Positions 46,241 through 57,989 of a stretch of DNA of 64,000 bases are shown here, piece after piece (positions within the stretch are counted from its first letter, which is position 1; every line of letters starts with the position of its first letter). The stretch comes from Gnetum montanum (taxonomy: Eukaryota > Streptophyta > Gnetopsida > Gnetales > Gnetaceae). The notes beneath the pieces are model-generated. The model saw nothing but the letters and a program-made list of their open reading frames with translations, was not told the origin of the DNA and did no database searches. The stretch covers positions 565,129-629,128 of the forward strand of contig MNCI01004050.1 in assembly GCA_015680685.1 (NCBI GenBank), written 5' to 3'. Both the position numbers and the translations under genes were made by a program.

Positions 46241-47625
46241 CAACCCCCTCCCCTTCTACACACTCCCCCCGCCCCATGATGCATATGCACTAACATAAAT
46301 GTGTTGATGCATATGCGAGGATGCATCATCTAAAAAATTCATCTCATCAATTCCAAAATAAGTGTTATTATAGTTTCTTTTCCTTATGTTGGTTGGCATA
46401 TGATATTTGATGATTCATCAATTATGTTATGTTATGAATAATGTTCCTTGGTGTAATTGTTAAACCTCCATTTGGATAATAAATTGTAACTAGTCTAAGT
46501 ATCTATGTTATTATTTAAGATTGTGAAATTAAGTATGCTAAAATTTGAAGTAACTTATACCATGATTCTTTTCTATGACTATGATGATTAATTTATGATA
46601 GATATTCTATTAAGAGTTAAGCTAGGGTATTATTGTGTTTCATTCAATACAATAAAAATTTTAATCTAATTACTCTGAGAATTTATGGTTGTTTTTAACA
46701 TGATGCGATAAATCATACTTGAGCATTTGTAGTTTTTTAACTCAATATGAAGTTGTTCATTGGTTGTCAAAAATTATTACATGGCTACTAGTACATGAGG
46801 TTGCTTTTTGATCACTTTTTGGAATTCTAGCTTATTCAAATAAATAAGGTATATACTACAAAATAAATTCAATATGGATTTAGAACTTCACCAATTAAGT
46901 TTTATCAATTTCTAAAAATCCATGGATAACTATTGATATAAGGAAAACATTGGAACCTCAACCAGTGAATTCCAAAGTAATTATAAAAAGATAAATTCAT
47001 ATATGAATGCATATATAAAATGCCTTTAAAACTATCATATGTTCAAATCCTTTGACTATAAACACTATATGCTTTAATTCATTCCAAATAAGTTTAGGAC
47101 TTACTACATGATACCAGCTATCATTAGATTCTTTATCATACCTTACAACTTGATTAATCCAATCTCTTAGGTTACAAACATGATAAAACTTGAACAATAT
47201 ATTACTCATGACTCATGTAGATGAGCTATATCATTTACATAATTGAAGCATTAGAAAATATAACCTTGGCTAAACACATTTAGTGAAAGCTCCAATAGGT
47301 AAAGGGTCATGCCACTATCTTTTTCAAATGTCTACTTGTAATGTCATTACTTTGCAATTTTGACATTTTTTCATCCTTCCTTTTCTTACTCTTAAATGAT
47401 CACCTGATGAATTGCTTCCCTCATTCAAATTATCCCAAACTCTTAACTTGGTTTCAATATTCCTTTGCAAACACTCATGTTTAACTAGGTAAACAACTTT
47501 TATTCCTTCAACTATTTTGTCCTTAATGTACATATGCACACATACACATCTACATATATTAGTTAGGGGTTTTGGGGGGAGGGTGTATGGTGGTGGAGGA
47601 AGAGTGGGGACTGGGGTTGGATAGG
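46241..47625. other. Unassigned AT-rich stretch
   Basis: Starts with a C-rich run and ends in a G-rich run (47562-47618) just before B2. I see no coding motifs. The 111-residue minus ORF at 47324-47659 is a Pro-rich reading of the G-rich run and overlaps the B2 LTR, so it is not a gene. ATAGG (47621-47625) may be half of B2's target duplication. Confidence 0.4.
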
Positions 47626-48025
47626 TGATGAACAATGGAAAAGTCCAACACCTAACCAAATAAGATATGAGTGTTTATGTGTAGCCTAGTCAAATTCTAT
47701 AGATAAGGCAATGTAATTATGCTAGTAATTGGTTAGAGTTCGCAATCATTGTCTTCCCACATGAGCTAGTAAAATCAATGCATATGGTTTAACTCACAGT
47801 GAGGTATATGATATTGATGTTGTATGGGCCATATTGCTCCTAGTAAACATGAAGTAAATGAAAAGTGATTCTAAGTCTAAGTAATAGTAAACAAATCTAA
47901 TCTAGCCTATTTGATGAGCAATCAGTCTTGACCTTCTGTTCACATCTTAGACTTTGTGCAACTACTATTGGCATTACCAAGTACTTCACTACTGGGTATA
48001 CCAAGTGATAGTACTACTGGGTTAC
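47626..48025 (-). repeat. B2 3' LTR, left piece
   Basis: Begins TGATGAAC and aligns with the B1 LTR (shared CTAGTAAAATC, CATATGGTTTA). Interrupted after GTTAC by E; the right piece continues at 53601 (GCAGCTACACTTAAATGCTC) to about 53870. Confidence 0.82.
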
Positions 48026-48569
48026 TGTCATAGCCTCTTGAGTGGCTGCAATCATAGGCTCATGTGCAGACGTACATGAGTTACAATTGATCCACACTTG
48101 GAGTGTGGAAAGACATCTGGTACCAGTAGGCAGAGCTAGGTGCGACGCATGCGAGGGAACTACAATTGGGTTTTCCCAGATGTAGCTCATGCACATTTAG
48201 AGGAAGCCAGGTGCAATGCATGCGAGGGGACTACAACTGGGTTCTCCTAGATGTAGCGCATGCAAAGGGGTTACGTGCATACTCTTTGGAGATGCAAGTG
48301 ATGCGTTTGTAACGCCAGTCATAGGAGTGCACTAGCAAGGCTGGGTATGGTCGCGCCTATAAAGCAGGAGGTGCTGCTCACGTTGGGGCAACCTCCTGTG
48401 CGTCTTGTAACATATTCCTTTGAGAGAAAAGGTTGGGAATTTTCCTGTAAGCATGTTTTTGTTGAGCTTGAGCATTTTTGTGCATTCGTTGCGAGTAGCT
48501 AGCTAAGTTGGGGCACTTAGCGCTATCACCTGGTGAGAAAAATTAGCCGCTGCGATTCACCCTATGACA
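48026..48569 (+). repeat. E 5' LTR
   Basis: TGTCA...TGACA. It holds two tandem units of about 71 bp starting at 48134 and 48205 (AGCYAGGTGCRAYGCATGCG). TATA is at about 48356-48364. The apparent ORF 48014-48196 (minus) is spurious. Confidence 0.95.
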
Positions 48570-48571
48570 GT

Positions 48572-48587
48572 TGGTATCAGACCAAGG
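48572..48587 (+). other. E primer binding site (initiator-Met type)
   Basis: TGGTATCAGACCAAGG, two bases after the LTR, matching the standard TGGTATCAGAGC start. Confidence 0.85.
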
Positions 48588-48596
48588 ATTTTCATG

Positions 48597-49574
48597 ATGG
48601 AGGACCTTGCTAAGCACATCGCTATTTTGGAAGTGTTGATTGAAGCTCCTACTCCTAATGCTCGATCCCTTGCAGACCAGGCAGTTCTGCACCATAGGGA
48701 CATTAACGAATTGCAGCAAAACAATGATGTTGTGAAAATTGAACTCGAATCTCATGTTGGCGAGATTGAGAGAAAAAAGGTACATTTTTCATCCCTTTAA
48801 GATGACCTTGCATTACTAAAGAAGATCATTGCAGGATCTTCAAATGCTAGCGAGAACCCGGGCACCTCCAAACTGAAAGTGTTGGAGCCGAAATAGTTTG
48901 GAGGGAGCCAGAACGCAAAGGAGCTGAAAAAAATTTTGTGGGACATGGAGCAATACTTTTATGCTGCTTATGTTCTTGAGGACCAAAGGGTTATGATAAC
49001 GAGCATGTATCTTGTGGAAGATGCAAAGCTCTGGTGGAGGACACAACTAGAGAATGATGTGAGTGTCGGCAGCCCTCAAATCACAACGTGGGAGGCACTA
49101 AGAAAGGAGCTAAAGGATCAGTTCCTTCCTTTGAATGTCGCATGGATGGCACTGGAGTCCCTTAGAAATCTGAGACACACCACTACCTTACATGAATATG
49201 TCAAGGAATTCAGTTCCTTGATATTAGACATCAAAAATATGTCTGAAGAGGATAAGTTATTTAACTTCCTTTCAGGGTTGCAACCATGGGCTCAGGCAGA
49301 GCTGAGAAGGCAGAATGTGAAAGACCTACCAATGGCCATAGCTGGTGTAGATGGCTTGGTCGATTTCAAATGGGGCAATTTCGAATCCAATTCAAAGCGG
49401 AAGAAGCCCTAGGATGAAGGTAAGAAGGCAAGAAAATAGTATTGAGGTCCCAAAGACAAGAAGAAGGATAGGGCACCCTCCAAACCAAAGGGAGATAGAA
49501 CCTTCCAAGGGAAGAAATTCTCGTCTGGGTGCTTTATCCGTGATGGACCACACTAGGCTTGTGACTGCCCTTTA
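48597..49574 (+). pseudogene. E gag (degenerate)
   Basis: Starts MEDLAKHIAILE at 48597 with a short coiled-coil-like region. The capsid domain at 48936-49412 is open for 158 codons: MEQYFYAAYV, AKLWWRTQLEND, WEALRKELKDQFLP and LHEYVKEFSSLIL, typical of chromovirus gag. A basic stretch follows. The zinc knuckle near 49525-49570 reads CFIRDGPH-ACDCP, where the second Cys is Arg. Stops lie at 48798 and 49409 and in the tail. Confidence 0.85.
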
Positions 49575-49652
49575 AGAGAGCAGCTCTCAATTCTCAAACT
49601 TTAGGAGGAGTTTGAGGGAGATTGGAGCAACTCGAGGTGCAACCTGTTATAG

Positions 49653-50000
49653 TTGCTGAATCCTCTTTCTTGCCAAAAGTCCACTCCACCCAACAAGCTA
49701 ATGTTTGTGGAGTTCTTCCCTGATGGACAAAAGGTAACTACAATGCTAGACAAGGGAGTGACAAACAACTTCGTGTCCCAATGGTTGGTGGAGAAACTTG
49801 GCTTGACCATTGCCAAAAGCCAAAACAAGGTTAAGGCTATGAACTCGGGAGCACAGCCAGTTCATGGTGTGATCTCTTCTCCTCTTAGAGTTGGCCTCTG
49901 GGAGAATGATTGTAATTTTGTTGTCGTCTCTTTAGATGACTTTGAGTTGATTTTGGGGGTCTAATTCTTTGTAAGGGCTAAAGCTTTAGTGGCACCACAC
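49653..50000 (+). pseudogene. E aspartic protease
   Basis: TMLDKGVTNNFVS corresponds to the usual LIDSGATHNFVS, so the active-site Ser is Lys. Then come WLVEKLGL, VHGVISSPLRVG and LDDFELILGV, the family pattern (LILGMPW) with a stop after it. Confidence 0.82.
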
Positions 50001-51070
50001 TTGGGGGGAATGTTGATTGTCGATGAAAGGCAACCCAATTTTATTCCTATCAAATGTAAGGAGCCCAAACCTATGTTTCAATTGATAGCTCAAATGAATT
50101 CAGGGATAAAATGGGGTGAAGTCATTATGCTAGCTACCTTGGTGGAGATCAAGGAGAACCACATAGTGGAAGTGCCTAATTGTGTGGGGCATCTGGTAAC
50201 AGAATTTGCAAATGTGATGCCCCCCAAGTTACCCAAGGTCTTACCTCCCAAAAGGAGGGTAGACCATCAGATTGAGCTAGAACCTGGGGCAAGGCCACCT
50301 GCGAGTGTTCCTTATCGAATGTCCCCCATGGAACTTGCTGAGTTGCACAAGCAACTAGATGAGCTGTTAGAGGCTAGTTACCTTCAACCTTCGAAGGCAC
50401 CGTATGGAGCACAAATGCTCTTCCAAAAGTAGGACGACATGCTGTGGACGTACGTGGACTACATGGCATTGAACAAAATCACCATAAAAAAAAGTACCCA
50501 ATGCCAAATGTGGCAGACTTGTTTGATTGTTTGGCAAGAGCAAGGTATTTTGCCAAGATTGATTTAAGGTCTAGGTATTGGCAGGTGCGCATCGCCATTG
50601 GGGATGAAGCAAAAATAGCTTGTGTAACTCGATATGGCTCTTTCAAGTTTTTGGTGATGCCATTTGGGCTTACCAATGCCCCTACCATATTTTGTAATTT
50701 GATGAATGATGTTTTATATGAGTTCCTAGATAGATCGATGGTGGCCTATCTAGATGATATTGTTGTGTATAGTGAGAGTTTGGAGGCTCACATAGAACAC
50801 TTGAGGCAAGTTTTCTCAAGGCTAAAAGAAAACCACTTGTATGTAAAGAAAGAAAATTGCAAATTCGGTGTCTAGGAGATCTTGTTCCTTGGTTACTAAA
50901 TATCAAAGGGAAAAATCTGGATGGATGATTGGAAGGTGCAAGCGATTATGGAGTGGCCCGCTCCAAAGAAGGTGCCTCAGTTGTGGTCCTTTTTAGGACT
51001 TGCCAACTATTACTGACTGTTCATTGAGGGTTACGCAAGGAAGGTAGCCCCCTTGACAGATTTACTAAAG
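50001..51070 (+). pseudogene. E reverse transcriptase (degenerate)
   Basis: It reads VDHQIELEPGARPPASVPYR and SPMELAELHKQLDELLE, then after a stop FAKIDLRSRYWQVRIA (first catalytic Asp), VMPFGLTNAPTIF and AYLDDIVVYSES with the YLDD motif intact. The end is FLGLANYY and EGYARKVAPLTDLLKK. Internal stops at about 50430, 50875 and 51015. Confidence 0.9.
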
Positions 51071-51520
51071 AAGAACCAAACATAAGTTTGGTCAGAGGCT
51101 TTTGAGAAGGCCTTCAAATGAATTAAGGAAGCTGTAATGTCAGAACTGGTGCTGCAGTTGCCCAACTTTGAAATTCCATTCGAACTTCATACCGATGTAT
51201 TCGATTGAGCAATTGGTGGAGTCCTAGTGTAAGAGGGACATTTAATTGTGTTTGAGAGCAAGAAGCTCAAGGACACAGAGTAGTGATATACTGCTCATGA
51301 GAAGGAAATGACAGTAGTGGTGCACTGCCTGAATGTTTGGAGGCATTACCTATTGGGAATGAAGTTCACAGTGGTCACAGACAATGTGGCCAAAACATAC
51401 TTTAAAACTCAGAAGAAACTCTCCCCAAAGCAGGCAAGGTGGTAAGAGTGCCTTGCAAAGTTCGACTTCGATTGGGTTCATCGACCTGGGAGGGAGAACT
51501 AGGTAGTGGATGCGCTAAGT
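51071..51520 (+). pseudogene. E RNase H (degenerate)
   Basis: PFELHTDVFD (first Asp in HTD), then IVFESKKLKD, YTAHEKEMTVVVHCLNVWRH with the acidic Glu, FTVVTDNVA and a decayed end -VVDALS. Seven or so stops. Confidence 0.82.
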
Positions 51521-51599
51521 TGAAAGAGGGTTTAGGCTTAAATTGCAATGTTGATGATAGTTCAGTCAAACTTCATCGACATGGTGAAAGAAGCTACAG

Positions 51600-52740
51600 A
51601 AGCAGACAAGACCTATTGTGAATTAAGAAAATAGGTGTGTGAACGCCTCATGAGAAAGTATTGGCTTGAGGCTAATCTCTTATATGCTCAGGGGAATAGG
51701 TTGTATGTTCCTAAGGGTGAGGGACTACGACGTGAACTCATGAGGGAAACTCATGATCCCCTATGGGCTGGACACCTAGGGGTGAAGAGGATGCTAGCTC
51801 CTCTATCTTGAGGCTACTTTTGGCCTAAGATGGAAGAGGATGTGGAATTGAACTTGTGTAGTGTGTAAACTAGACAAGACAGAGAAGAAGAAGCAGGCTA
51901 GGCTTCTTCAATCTCTTCCAATCCTGGAAAGACCATGGGAGTGTGTTTCCTTGGACTTCATCACGGGCTTCCCACGGGTGGATGGAAAGGTGTCGATATT
52001 GGTTGTGGTCGATTTGTTTTCAAAGTATGCAATGTTTGTAGCTGCACCTCAGGTGTGCACTACAGAAGTAACTGCCGAACTCTTATTTTGACATGTTGTA
52101 AAGGTATTTGGGGTACCATGAGATATTGTAAGTGATCAGGATGCCTGATTCATAGGGAAGTTCTAGGTGGTGTTGTTCTCTTTGATGGGATCGAAATTGA
52201 AATTTTCCATAGCTAACCATCCCTAAACGGATGGGGAAATAGATTAAGTGAATGCTTTAGTTGAAGAGTATTTTCGCTACTTTGTAACCGCAAGTCAGCA
52301 AAATTGGGTCGCATTGTTGGACACCGCCCAATTCTACTACAACTTGCATCAAACATCTTCAATGTGGTTGAGTCCTGCAAAGTTGGTCTTTGGGCATCAA
52401 CCCATAATGCCCTTGGAGGTGGCAAGATCAAAGTCACAAGGGAAATGCCCTGCGGCGAATCACTTTGCACGTGAAGCAGGAACTCTATGAGAAAGCTCAA
52501 GATAGCTTAGCTAAGGCACATAACTGCATGAAGAAGTATGCCAACTAGAATTGAAGGGTGGTCAAGTACAATGAAGGGGATAAGGTCTTGTTAAAACTTA
52601 CTCCCCAAATATGGAAGAAGTTTACTGATAAGTGGTATCACAAAGCCCTTCTTCAAAGGTACAATGGACCATTTGAGGTTGTGAAGTAGGTGGGCAATGT
52701 GGCCTACCGATTGAAACTGCCAGAGTAGATGAAAATCCAT
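51600..52740 (+). pseudogene. E integrase (degenerate)
   Basis: The zinc-binding part has H and GHLGVKRMLA (about 51750-51800). The core, open at 51861-52091, has RPWECVSLDFITGFPRVDG with the first Asp, then VSDQDA with the second Asp. At the Glu site the text reads DGEID-VNALVEEYF instead of DGQTERVNALLEEYF, so the Glu appears changed. The C-terminal part has KVLLKLTPQIWKKF, YNGPFEVVK and MKIHPTFHVSFFKPF, the family tail before the chromodomain. Frameshifts near 52500. Confidence 0.85.
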
Positions 52741-52889
52741 CCGACGTTTCATGTAAGCTTCTTCAAACCCTTCATGAGGATGAGGACACAGGGAGGCATC
52801 AAGTCACAAGAGCTCCTCCTAGCATCTGAAAGAAATTTTGGAGAACAGCTGAGAAAATTCTTAGTCATCGCACTGAGGGTGCTAGTTGA

Positions 52890-53020
52890 AAGAACTGACG
52901 CACTGACTACTTAGTCCAGTGGAAGGGCTGTAGTGAGGAGGACACCACATGGGAACATGATGTTACCCTATGGTAGTTTGAGGAGGTGATCAAACTCTAC
53001 TTGGAAGGACTTCCGACGAG
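52890..53020 (+). pseudogene. E chromodomain
   Basis: In the frame starting at 52896 the text reads DYLVQWKGCSEEDTTWEHDV, then TLW, a stop, and FEEVIKLYLEGL. This matches the chromodomain core (YLVKWKG-S-E--TWEP--L--F---I--Y). Such domains bind histone marks and steer integration to heterochromatin in chromoviruses. Confidence 0.88.
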
Positions 53021-53036
53021 GATGTCAAACTCATCC

Positions 53037-53048
53037 GGTTGGGGTGGG
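53037..53048 (+). other. E polypurine tract
   Basis: GGTTGGGGTGGG, two bases before the 3' LTR. Confidence 0.6.
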
Positions 53049-53050
53049 TT

Positions 53051-53595
53051 TGTCACAGCCTCTTGAGTGGTTGCAATCGTAGGCTCATGTGCAGGTGTAC
53101 GTGAGTTACAATTGATCCACACTTGGAGTGTGGAAAGACATCTGGTATCACCAGATGGAGCTAGGTGCAACGCATGTGAGGGGACTACAACTGGGTTTGC
53201 CCAGATGTAGCGCATGCACATCTAGACGAAGCCAAGTGCAATGCATGCGAGGGGACTACAACTGGGTTTGCCTAGATGTAGCACATGCAAAGGGGTTACA
53301 TGCATACTCTTTAGAGATGCAAGTGATTCATTTGTAATGCTAGTCACAGGAGTGCACTAGCAAGGCCAGGTACGCTCATGCCTATAAAAGCAGGAGGTGT
53401 TGCTCACATTGGGGCAACCTCCTGTGCATGTTGTAACATATTCCTTTGAGAGTAAAGGTTGGGAGTTTTCATGTAAGTGTGTTTTTGTTGAGCTTGAGCA
53501 TCATTATGCATTCATTGCGAGTAGCTAACTAAGTTGGGGCACTTAGCACTATCACTTGGTGAGAAAAATTAGCCGCTGTGATTCACCCTATGACA
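53051..53595 (+). repeat. E 3' LTR
   Basis: 545 bp, partner of 48026-48569, with the same 71-bp tandem units. TATA (CCTATAAAAG) is at 53381-53390. Confidence 0.95.
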
Positions 53596-53914
53596 GTTAC
53601 CAAGCAGCTACACTTAAATGCTCAAGATCAATTGTACTCATTCCACTTAATCACAGTAATGGTAAAGTGCATAGAAAGTAAATTAGTAACTATAAAAATA
53701 GTAAACATTAGATTAAATGAAAGTAGAAATAAAACTAAGTGTTGCTAAAATGATGGAAAGTAATCTCGATCTTTATTTTCGATCATGCAATGTGTCCAAG
53801 TACATCACACTCAAATAAAGACTCCATTCAATTACTTAACATCACACTGCAAGCACACATTGCTAAGCACTGAAAGCTAAAATCACAAAAACAAACTATT
53901 TTCTTAGCTGGTGG

Positions 53915-55790
53915 ATGCTCTCTTCCAAAATATTTTTCTATTTTTCAATAATGATCAACTGCATGTTATCTATAGCAAGTTGTTTATTTTCCTCTTGTAA
54001 GGCAACAAGTGCTTTAGCATGGGCATATGTTTAGGCTTCTGCCACTAAAGCATCCCATACTACCTTTTCTTTCTCATTCTCCATCTCTTTATTGTTCTTA
54101 AGGAGGTAATTAATTTACTCAATTCTAAATTGTGCTAGCTATTTTGGTAAAATGAACTAATTTAGATCTTTCCTTTTTGCTCTCGAGCCTACAAGAACTT
54201 CTTGTAATCAATGAAGCTCATTTTTAGCATGCTCTGCTTTGGCCATGATCAATTTTCCTTTGGTGGCAATGAATTTGGATTGTGTTGCAGTGACATTACT
54301 AGAACTGTCAAAGAGATTTGTCATAATGTCTCCTATTTGTAATAGTCTATCTAACACATCTTCATGATTTGTAGGAGTTATAGAGGTACCAGCTAACATT
54401 TGAGCATCTTTGATTACAGAAAAATTATCTAGCAACATAATAGGTACATTGAAGGATTCTTTAATGTGATATGTGATCGCTTTTGTGGCTCCCATTACAT
54501 CATGGTGCTGCATGAACACAACTATGGCTCCTTCTCTAGATTCAAGGACCACTTGGAATGATGTAGCATTCTCAAAAATCTATTGTAACCACTAGGCCTT
54601 TCCTCCTGATTACAATGATATTTTTCTGTTGGTAAGATTTGCTAAGATGATTGGCCTACTTACATCATCAATTACTTTGAATAAATTGACCTCTTCCCTA
54701 CTTTCCCAACTAATAGTTTTTGCAATTTGCTATAGATGAATCATTGAAGACCTATAATCTTGCAACGGCAATGGTGGAACTTACTGTTGCTACTATTGTT
54801 GTTGTTTTGTGCCTTGGGTAGTCTCCTCAGTGCCTAGTTGTTCTTCTACTTGGTCCTTTTTGGGAGGCACTAGCTTGAGCATTTCAACATAGGAAGCATT
54901 CTATGCCTTCCTTAATGCATCATTTGTATACCCTAAGATGCCAACTCATTTTCATAACTTCTAGATAAGGCAAGGGAATGGAAGTGCTAACTTCCTTGCC
55001 TTCTTCTCCTTGAACCGCCTTTGGATTTCTATAAAGTAGAGATGGGCTATGTTCGCATGGAACTTTCCCATTAATATTACACTACCTCTAACCACATATG
55101 TAGAGATTTGGTTAATCTCTTGGTGGGAAATAAGTGATAAGTGCCAATTTTAAAATAGATCTTTTTTCTGCAGTTAGTTCACTGTATTCCTTATTGTCCT
55201 TACCATATGCCTACTGCAACCGCAACTTGTTAGCATCTGTGTGATCTTGTTGATATCTGTATCACCTTTGCCCCTTCATTAGGCACATTCAATACATTTG
55301 CAATTGGCTTAACTAAGTAAGACATCAAGATCCCTTTAATTTTTACTATAGCATAGGCTTCTCAATTCTACCAAAACTAGATTATTTCTCCTAAATACCA
55401 CTTATCATTTGTTATTAGAGTAGGCCACAAAGGAGATGATTGAAGTTGGGCCTTAACACCTTCTAGAGAAATTCAAAAAATGGACCAAAGCTAAGTTCCA
55501 CAATTATTGTCGACATGATGGATTTTTCTTGAATAGCCTAAAGGCATTCAAGTGATAGTGTGAGTTCTTATCCCTAGATAGGCACTTGTGGAATGTCTAC
55601 TTTTGCTTGAGCATATTGCTCTATGACAAGAGTTTATTGATGAAGACTAAAGGATTATGCCTCCTCTGCTTGCAGGTTTTGCTCACTCGTGTATCCTCTT
55701 CCACTACCTTGTGGTTTTTGCTTACCAGTTGTGGAAGTTCTCCTTGTGCTCCGCTTTTTGGGATCACCTATAATCAATCAAGGGTTTGGA
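53915..55790 (-). pseudogene. B2 ORF3 (C-terminal truncated by deletion)
   Basis: N-terminal IIGDPKKRSTRRTSTTGKQ near 55770 matches B1's IIDGLEENTKRRTFTTWEK. It is followed by KWYLGEI, AIVKIKGILMSYLVK and ANVLNVPNEGAK. The second block is well kept: 54208-54552 is open for 114 codons (EGAIVVFMQHHDVM, HIKESFNVP, DAQMLAGTSITPTNHEDVL). Near 53915 the text is homologous to the interior of B1 ORF3 at about 15940, then joins LTR sequence, so roughly the last third is lost. Confidence 0.65.
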
Positions 55791-56028
55791 ATTACTAGAA
55801 TATTCTCATAAATGAGTAGCAATTTGGCACATTACTCATACCCTTAGTTATATCAAGTTCTTAGTTTATTATGATTGCAAAGTTAGAAAATTTTTTAAGA
55901 ACAACCCCATTAGTACTTTTCTATGGTGTAAATTGAGTGGTATGATCAATTAAGAGTCTTCTTAAAGTTGTTTTGGCTGTAACATGAGTGATTTATTTTT
56001 AAAATTCTTGATATGTCCCCTTCAACTT

Positions 56029-56029
56029 N
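56029..56029. other. Single undetermined base
   Basis: An N inside the B2 spacer. Unlike 8250, I see no flanking duplication. Confidence 0.9.
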
Positions 56030-56170
56030 AAAATCATAAAAATCGAAGATATAATGCAAAAGTTATGGGCACTAGAAGATGGGGTGTCAAAGTGCCTAGT
56101 TGCAAAGAAAAATCAGCAACAACTCTTCTCTTATGAAAATCAGAAATGAAGAATTTTTTTTCTAATTCTC

Positions 56171-56267
56171 CTATGCTATATCTAATATTTAGAAGTGTGA
56201 TATCATAAATATGCTATTGTAGATGCAATATTGTAAGCACCTACAATGTCATATCTATGATATCACC
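56171..56267 (-). promoter_or_regulatory. U3-like block: candidate internal promoter for ORF3 (B2)
   Basis: Matches the B1 block: CCTACAATGTCAT (56240-56252, 12 of 13 bases of the B1 13-mer). It also holds a perfect inverted repeat GTGATATCATA/TATGATATCAC at about 56197-56207 and 56256-56266. The TATA-like site is decayed (sense GATATAGC). B2's own U3 is deleted, so self-match cannot be tested. Confidence 0.42.
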
Positions 56268-56584
56268 TTAGAAAAAACCAAATTTTCTTAAGGTTTTGTA
56301 GGAAAATTGAGTTCCATCAGATGGCTAGAAGATATGCATCATGTTGAAAGGATCTTGAATTGGAAATGATACTTCATTTGTGAACAATAAGCATTGAAAT
56401 TCTATGATTAAGGAATCTTGAGCTATGAAAATATATGAGGTGTTGATGGAATGAATGAGATAGACAATGATTTTGTGTCATTAGAATGAATAGTATGAAT
56501 GATATAGGAAGTGTTTGTTGTTATTTATTAGAATTGGAAGGCTTAAGATGATGTGGAATCACTTGGTAGGTATAAGGTACAACA

Positions 56585-56641
56585 GTTATACAAGTAGGTC
56601 CTCCCCAAAGCAAGCTTCAACCTTTAATGCCCTTGTATAAC
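56585..56641 (-). other. Conserved hairpin, B2 copy
   Basis: Perfect 10-bp arms GTTATACAAG (56585-56594) and CTTGTATAAC (56632-56641), same version as B1. Confidence 0.65.
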
Positions 56642-57080
56642 CACACCGAAAAGTTTCCTTAGGCACTTAAGGAGTTGAATGTAAAGCATACCTATTGAGC
56701 CAAACATACATATTAGTATCACCAAAATAGGAAAATTACACTATGTCATTCAAAACCATAAGTTATGATTGAGTATATAGTGAGGTTGAATGGATTTTAG
56801 AAAGGATCATAGAATTGGGACATGAGGTTACTTACCATAAACATAATGATTCTTTGTGCTTTATTAATGGTTAAGGTAATCATTAGCCTTTATGTCTAAG
56901 ATTCAAACCAAGTCCAAACCACATTCCAGTGTCATCACATCATTTTATCTCTTGGAATTACAATCGTAAGACTATTGATGTGGTAAGGAGTATTGTCACT
57001 GAGTGTATTGTTCAAGGAAGGAGTTTTTATTCATGGCATTTTATTTTTATTGCTATTTTTGAGAAGCCGCCTACCTTTAG

Positions 57081-57104
57081 GCATGGGTAACATGTCTTTC
57101 TAGT
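57081..57104 (-). other. Conserved spacer motif, B2 copy
   Basis: Sense core CTAGAAAGACATGTTACCC; the sense strand continues to AAAGGTAGG, a splice-donor-like sequence shared with B1. Confidence 0.5.
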
Positions 57105-57787
57105 GGAACCCCCAGAAATTTATTCTGTGTTAACCATTTAAGGTAGCACTTATTTAACTCTTATTCCCATTTTTTGTTAGATCTAAAAGGATATAATACA
57201 ACCTTAACAATAGGATAGAACTCACAATAGTAGTCCAAAAGAATTCAAAAATCTCCTTGATGCCACACCCATTTCATTCCCCCTTGGTTCTTTACTTTTC
57301 TATCTAGGCATAATGATCACAAGTTTATTCTTAATTTGATGATATAAAGAATATCATTATGGCCATGGTAAGAATCTCTTATTATTGAAATGAATGGATG
57401 GATGATGTGTTCTCACTATATAAACAATTAGTTCCTTATCATTTGATAACATAGCAGAATATTCACAGCATTGGGCTACATCTTACCTTTATTTGTGAGA
57501 TGTCTTATTTGTAGTGAAAATTATGTACAAAGGATTTGAAAACAAAGTATGAAAGAAATGGAAAAGATAGTAAAAATTGGGAAAAAGTGTAAAGAATGAG
57601 AAATATTAAGAACGAAAAATATCAAAGAATTGCAAAATCATTAAGAAAAGAAGAGTATAAGAGAATGAGAAAAATTTTAAGAAATGAAATATATCAAAGA
57701 ATAAGAAAATATTAAAGAATGTGTAAAATGAAAGAAAATGAAAGACTTAATAAGGTTCAATAAGGTACCTACAACTCTAGATTGACA

Positions 57788-57798
57788 CCCCCATGACT
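57788..57798 (-). promoter_or_regulatory. Second polypurine-tract-like motif, B2
   Basis: CCCCCATGACT on the plus strand, identical to A1 and B1. The T-rich (sense) tract follows at about 57540-57740. Confidence 0.58.
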
Positions 57799-57989
57799 AT
57801 TGTTGAAGTTGGGTAAACAAAAGATAGAACAAGTAGAAGACTAGTGGATAGGTTGGATAGACTCCTTTGAATGTTCGTAGTATGATTTGACTTATTGGAT
57901 ATTAACAAGGATAAGCTTATGTGGGTTAGATGGGTGGTGAATGTGTAACGCACTAGATGGATAAGTGGTGTGCACAATGTATGGTCCCT

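Larger units (their letters stand above)
48026..53595 (+). mobile_element. E: chromovirus-type Ty3/gypsy element, plus strand
   Basis: 5,570 bp, with LTRs of 544 and 545 bp starting TGTCA and ending TGACA, and an exact target duplication GTTAC (48021-48025 and 53596-53600). It has an initiator-Met primer site, gag, protease, RT, RNase H, integrase and a C-terminal chromodomain, in chromovirus order. In the first 100 aligned LTR bases I count seven differences, all transitions. Its ORFs hold longer open stretches than the Athila-like elements, so it is probably the youngest full element here. Confidence 0.95.

Noticed and set aside
47324-47659. 111-residue minus-strand ORF with a Pro-rich stretch
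   Set aside because: It reads a G-rich run and crosses into the B2 LTR; no conserved motif.
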